A stretch of DNA of 6,680 bases. Source: JANMCE01 sp031360915 (GTDB lineage: Bacteria; Actinomycetota; Acidimicrobiia; Acidimicrobiales; Ilumatobacteraceae). The position numbers and the translations under genes are program-made. The notes beneath the pieces were generated by a model, which saw only the letters and a program-made list of their open reading frames with translations, did not search any database and was not told the origin of the DNA. Location of the stretch: assembly GCA_031360915.1 (NCBI GenBank), contig JANMCE010000046.1, forward strand, positions 1 through 6,680, written 5' to 3'. Of the stretch, positions 4,022 to 6,680 are shown piece by piece. Each line of letters opens with the position of its first letter. Positions within the stretch are counted from its first letter, which is position 1.

Positions 4022-6109
4022 ATGACGAGACGATGGCTACGGCTGGGCGGCGCGCTGACGCTGCTGCTCCTCCGGCTCTCGGATGCAACGCCCGCCTCGT
4101 CGGCCGCGGCCAACGAGGCGGCGCTCACTGCCGTCGACCCGGCGCGATTGTTGGACACGCGTCCTGCCGCGACGGTCGATGGGCGATTCGCCAACATCGG
4201 GCGGCTTTCGGCCGACACCGAGTTGGCGGTGAGCGTGACAGGTCGCGGTGGCGTGCCGACCGACGCAACGGTCGCGGCGCTGAACCTCACGGTTGTTGAT
4301 CCGGCCGGGTCCGGTTTCGTGACGGCATACCCCTGCGGCTCCCCCAAGCCCAATACATCGAATGTGAACTTCACGCCTGGACAAACGGTAGCCAACCTCT
4401 CCATCGTGAAACTCAGCGCCGATGGCCGCGTCTGTTTCGCGAGCGACAAGCCGACACATCTCATCGCTGACGTCACTGCGTTCGGCACGCCCGGGGCCCC
4501 CTTCTCCCCCATCGCACCGGCGCGGATCTTCGAGAGTCGAGCCGCGGCCACCATCGACGGCCAGCAGACCAATGTCGGCAAATTGGTTGCAAACGCAATG
4601 ATGCAAGTTCGCGTCGGCGGACGAGCGGGCGTTCCTTCCAACGCAGCCGTTGCGGCACTCAACATCACCGTTGCCGACCCTGCGGCGGCAGGCTTCGTAA
4701 CGGTCTATCCGTGCGGCGAGCCGAGACCGAATGCCTCGACGGTGAACTTCCGAGCCGGGCAGACCGTGGCCAACCTGACGTTGTCGAAGTTGGGCACTGA
4801 CGGCAATATCTGTGTGGTCAGCGACCAGGCCACCCATCTCATCGTCGATGTCACAGCCTTCGCTCCCCCAGGCACCACCCTCGGTACGTTGAGTCCGGCG
4901 CGGCTCCTCGACAGCCGACCCGCCGCCACTATCGACAGCCGGTACAGCAACACGCTAAAACTCCGCGCCAACGTCGTGGTCGACCTTCCTGTCAGCGGTC
5001 GGGCGAGCGTTCCGGCGGGTGCCGCGACCGCAGCACTGAACCTCACGATCGTCGATCCGACCTCGGCCGGGTTCCTCACGGCCTATCCCTGCGGCACGTC
5101 GAAGCCGAACACATCGAACGTGAACTTCGCCGCGGGTCAGACCGTCGCCAATCTGTCGATCGTAAAGATCGGCGCCGGTGGCAAGGTCTGTTTGGTGAGT
5201 GACCAACCGACCCATCTCATCGTCGACATCACTACCTTCGACATCGGCGGCGGTACCGCCACTCCCCTACCTATCGGCGCAGCAAGCGTTGGCGGCTGCG
5301 AGATCCGACCTCCGTCCGATCCGTGGAATCAGGACATCACGGGGAACCCGATCCACCCCATGTCGGACACGTGGGTGACCTCTATCGGGCGATCGCAACA
5401 CCTGCACCCCGACTTCGGGTCGAACCCCGACTACGGCATCCCGTTCACCGTCGTGCCCGAGAACCAGCCGTTGGTACCGGTCACATTCACCGACTACGCC
5501 GACGAAAGTGACCCCGGCCCGTACCCGCTGCCGCCCGACGCTGCCATTGAGGCTGGCTCCGACGCGCATGTGCTGGTCGTGCAACAAGGCACGTGCAAGC
5601 TCTACGAGACTGGAAACTCCTCGTACATCAATGGCGCATGGAGCGCGTCCGGCGGAGCGATCTTCGATCTGAAGACCAGCTCGTATCGTCCGGAAACATG
5701 GACGTCAGCAGACGCAGCGGGTCTGCCCATCCTGCCCGGACTGGCGCGATACGAGGAAGTGAGGAGCGGCGTCATCACTCACGCGCTTCGCTTCACCGCG
5801 CCGGTAACACAGCGTGGCTATATATTTCCGGCCAGCCATTTCGCGGGCACGTCCAACGCGGCCCGACCACCCATGGGCGCACGCCTACGACTGCGTGCCG
5901 ACTTCAACACCAGCGGCTACTTGGGCGACTCGTTGGTCATCCTCACCGCGCTCAAGAAGTACGGCATGATCCTGGCCGACAACGGCAGCCCCTGGTACAT
6001 CAGCGGGGCCACCGATACCCGTTGGAATGACGATGATCTCAATCAACTCAAGACGGTGCCTGCCACCGCATTCGACGTCGTCTACACCGGGCCCACCGTG
6101 ACCGGCTGA
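4022..6109 (+). CDS. Secreted three-repeat protein with a conserved C-terminal domain
   Basis: This 695-residue protein has a basic start (MTRRWLRLGG), a hydrophobic core (ALTLLLLRL) and an Ala-rich cleavage zone near 28-31, so it is probably exported by Sec. Three repeats follow (about 38-154, 164-280, 290-406), each running from 'PAR(L/I)(L/F)' through 'GVP', 'YPCG', 'NF..GQTVAN' to 'THLI.D(V/I)T.F', a type common in exported proteins of Actinobacteria. Each repeat has two Cys 33 residues apart (105/138, 231/264, 357/390), probably a disulfide. The C-terminal part (about 425-690) is a separate domain with HPDFG (462-466), DESDPGPYPLPPDA (494-507), SADAAGLPILPGL (562-574), HALRF (587-591) and KKYGMILADNGS (645-656), plus Cys426 and Cys525. 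I know this pattern as a conserved but functionally uncharacterised domain. No sortase signal or C-terminal anchor is seen. Confidence 0.85.
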   Translation: MTRRWLRLGGALTLLLLRLSDATPASSAAANEAALTAVDPARLLDTRPAATVDGRFANIGRLSADTELAVSVTGRGGVPTDATVAALNLTVVDPAGSGFVTAYPCGSPKPNTSNVNFTPGQTVANLSIVKLSADGRVCFASDKPTHLIADVTAFGTPGAPFSPIAPARIFESRAAATIDGQQTNVGKLVANAMMQVRVGGRAGVPSNAAVAALNITVADPAAAGFVTVYPCGEPRPNASTVNFRAGQTVANLTLSKLGTDGNICVVSDQATHLIVDVTAFAPPGTTLGTLSPARLLDSRPAATIDSRYSNTLKLRANVVVDLPVSGRASVPAGAATAALNLTIVDPTSAGFLTAYPCGTSKPNTSNVNFAAGQTVANLSIVKIGAGGKVCLVSDQPTHLIVDITTFDIGGGTATPLPIGAASVGGCEIRPPSDPWNQDITGNPIHPMSDTWVTSIGRSQHLHPDFGSNPDYGIPFTVVPENQPLVPVTFTDYADESDPGPYPLPPDAAIEAGSDAHVLVVQQGTCKLYETGNSSYINGAWSASGGAIFDLKTSSYRPETWTSADAAGLPILPGLARYEEVRSGVITHALRFTAPVTQRGYIFPASHFAGTSNAARPPMGARLRLRADFNTSGYLGDSLVILTALKKYGMILADNGSPWYISGATDTRWNDDDLNQLKTVPATAFDVVYTGPTVTG
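4133..5239 (+). repeat. Three coding repeats, period exactly 378 bp
   Basis: The repeats lie at about 4133-4483, 4511-4861 and 4889-5239. The PAR motif recurs at residues 40, 166 and 292, exactly 126 residues apart, with cysteines in the same register, so no insertion or deletion has occurred since the duplications. Repeats 1 and 3 are closer to each other (both KPNTSNVNF and ANLSIVK) than to repeat 2 (RPNASTVNF and ANLTLSK). Confidence 0.9.
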
Positions 6110-6125
6110 GTACGGATCAATGCGT

Positions 6126-6156
6126 CACCCAAATATGCCAAGCGGCTGGGTGCCGC
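6126..6156 (+). terminator. Weak candidate terminator after the exported-protein gene
   Basis: Two mutually exclusive stems are possible: CACCCA (6126-6131) with TGGGTG (6147-6152), or GCGGC (6142-6146) with GCCGC (6152-6156) around TGGGT. They lie 16-33 bases past the stop. No T-tract follows, so termination is inferred from position only. Confidence 0.3.
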
Positions 6157-6198
6157 ATGTCACCGAACGGAAAGGTGGGTCGTTCGAACCGTTTCGGC

Positions 6199-6204
6199 TA
6201 TCGT
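6199..6204 (+). promoter_or_regulatory. Possible -10 of the helicase promoter
   Basis: TATCGT would start transcription near 6211 and give a leader of about 75 bases. Upstream lies the 8-bp palindrome GTTCGAAC (6182-6189). No good -35 is seen, so the promoter call is tentative. Confidence 0.25.
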
Positions 6205-6228
6205 CTTCGGGCCGGCCTTCGGGCTTAG

Positions 6229-6280
6229 GTGCACGTAGGCAGCCGATTCGCTGCTTCCGTGAAAATCCCCACGGGAGCAC
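6229..6280 (+). promoter_or_regulatory. Structured leader of the DEAD-box helicase gene, hiding the Shine-Dalgarno sequence
   Basis: Three helices can form: closing stem GTGC (6229-6232) with GCAC (6277-6280); hairpin GCAGC (6239-6243) with GCTGC (6250-6254) around CGATTC; and hairpin CTTCCGTG (6254-6261) with CACGGGAG (6270-6277) around AAAATCCC, eight pairs including one G-U. The 3' arm of the last contains GGGAG (6273-6277), the ribosome-binding site of the ATG at 6285. Bases 6254 and 6277 are shared, so the stems compete at their ends. Translational control is inferred; bacterial helicase genes of this class are often cold-inducible. Confidence 0.5.
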
Positions 6281-6284
6281 TCAG

Positions 6285-6680
6285 ATGTCCAGTGCATTTT
6301 CCGACCTTGGCGTGCCCGCGCACATGGTCAAGGCCCTCGCCGAGGCCGGAATCACCCAGCCTACCCCTATTCAGACGGCCGCCATCGCCGATTCGCTGGC
6401 TGGTCATGACATTTCCGGTCGTGCCCCCACCGGCTCCGGCAAGACTCTCGCGTTCGCCATTCCGCTGGTTCACCGCATCACCAAGGCTGAGCCCTACAAG
6501 CCCACTGCACTCATTCTGGTGCCCACCCGCGAACTCGCTGCCCAGGTCCAGAACGCACTTGTTCCGATCGCCAAAGCCCAGGGCCGGTGGGTGCTTGCCG
6601 TCTACGGCGGTGCTGGCTTCGCCATGCAGACCTCGGCCATGCGCCGTGGTATCGACATCCTGGTTGCGTGCCCCGGTCGG
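6285..6680 (+). CDS. DEAD-box ATP-dependent RNA helicase, N-terminal part (runs off the right edge)
   Basis: The 132 visible residues form most of the first RecA-like domain of a DEAD-box helicase, which unwinds RNA duplexes using ATP in ribosome assembly, mRNA decay and cold adaptation. Visible in order: the upstream aromatic F5 and Q motif GITQPTPIQ (22-30), Walker A APTGSGKT (47-54), motif Ia PTRELA (80-85), the GG motif (108-109) and motif Ib CPGR (129-132), where most members have TPGR. The DEAD box itself lies beyond the window. GGGAG seven bases before the ATG fixes the start. The closest group (RhlE, DeaD or CsdA-like) cannot be settled from the N-terminus, so no symbol is given. Confidence 0.93.
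   Translation, partial: MSSAFSDLGVPAHMVKALAEAGITQPTPIQTAAIADSLAGHDISGRAPTGSGKTLAFAIPLVHRITKAEPYKPTALILVPTRELAAQVQNALVPIAKAQGRWVLAVYGGAGFAMQTSAMRRGIDILVACPGR

Noticed and set aside
3928..4837. Long minus-strand reading frames opposite the exported repeat protein
   Set aside because: High-GC shadow frames of a gene with clear repeats, signal peptide and conserved motifs on the plus strand.
4133..5239. CRISPR-like or mobile repeat array
   Set aside because: The 378-bp periodicity is a protein-domain repeat kept in frame with diverged DNA, not short identical repeats with spacers.

Overview
The window looks like chromosomal DNA of a high-GC actinobacterium. The best guess is class Acidimicrobiia or a relative, because the large secreted protein carries the 'PARLLDTR ... 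YPCG ... NFxxGQTVAN ... THLIVDVTAF' repeat common in that group. Several genes appear to have leaderless starts, and many starts are GTG or TTG, which also fits. The taxonomic call is an inference from protein style, not a search result.

Layout, left to right. At the left edge, on the minus strand, lie the first ~29 codons of an acyltransferase-3 type membrane protein that runs off the window. Divergent from it is a complete RlmM-like 2'-O-methyltransferase gene (233-1159), followed by a hairpin. Next comes an accessory block. On the plus strand it holds a Phd/YefM-type antitoxin and a PIN-domain VapC toxin (1363-2018), closely followed by a small Cys-rich zinc-ribbon/coiled-coil protein (2040-2306). 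On the minus strand, convergent with these, are an HTH regulator (3914-3561), an unassigned 191-aa protein with a TQTCDLE motif (3574-2999), a ribbon-helix-helix antitoxin (2952-2758) and a MazF-family toxin (2777-2430). Reading again on the plus strand, a 695-aa exported protein (4022-6109) carries three 126-aa-period repeats and a conserved C-terminal domain. A DEAD-box RNA helicase gene (6285 to the edge) has a structured leader and runs off the right edge.

How the genes work together: there are two complete type II toxin-antitoxin modules, each with overlapping genes and palindromic sequence at its promoter, consistent with autoregulation. The HTH/TQTCDLE pair is translationally overlapped in the same manner and sits in the same block, so it may be a third stress, defence or regulatory module of unknown function. 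The exported protein and the helicase look like resident genes flanking this accessory block. The least explained items are the HTH/TQTCDLE pair, the helicase leader in which a hairpin covers the Shine-Dalgarno sequence, and the MazF-like toxin with His where the catalytic Arg of Bacillus MazF is expected.

No tRNA, rRNA, CRISPR array, transposase or integrase was seen. Intergenic stretches are all under 300 bases.
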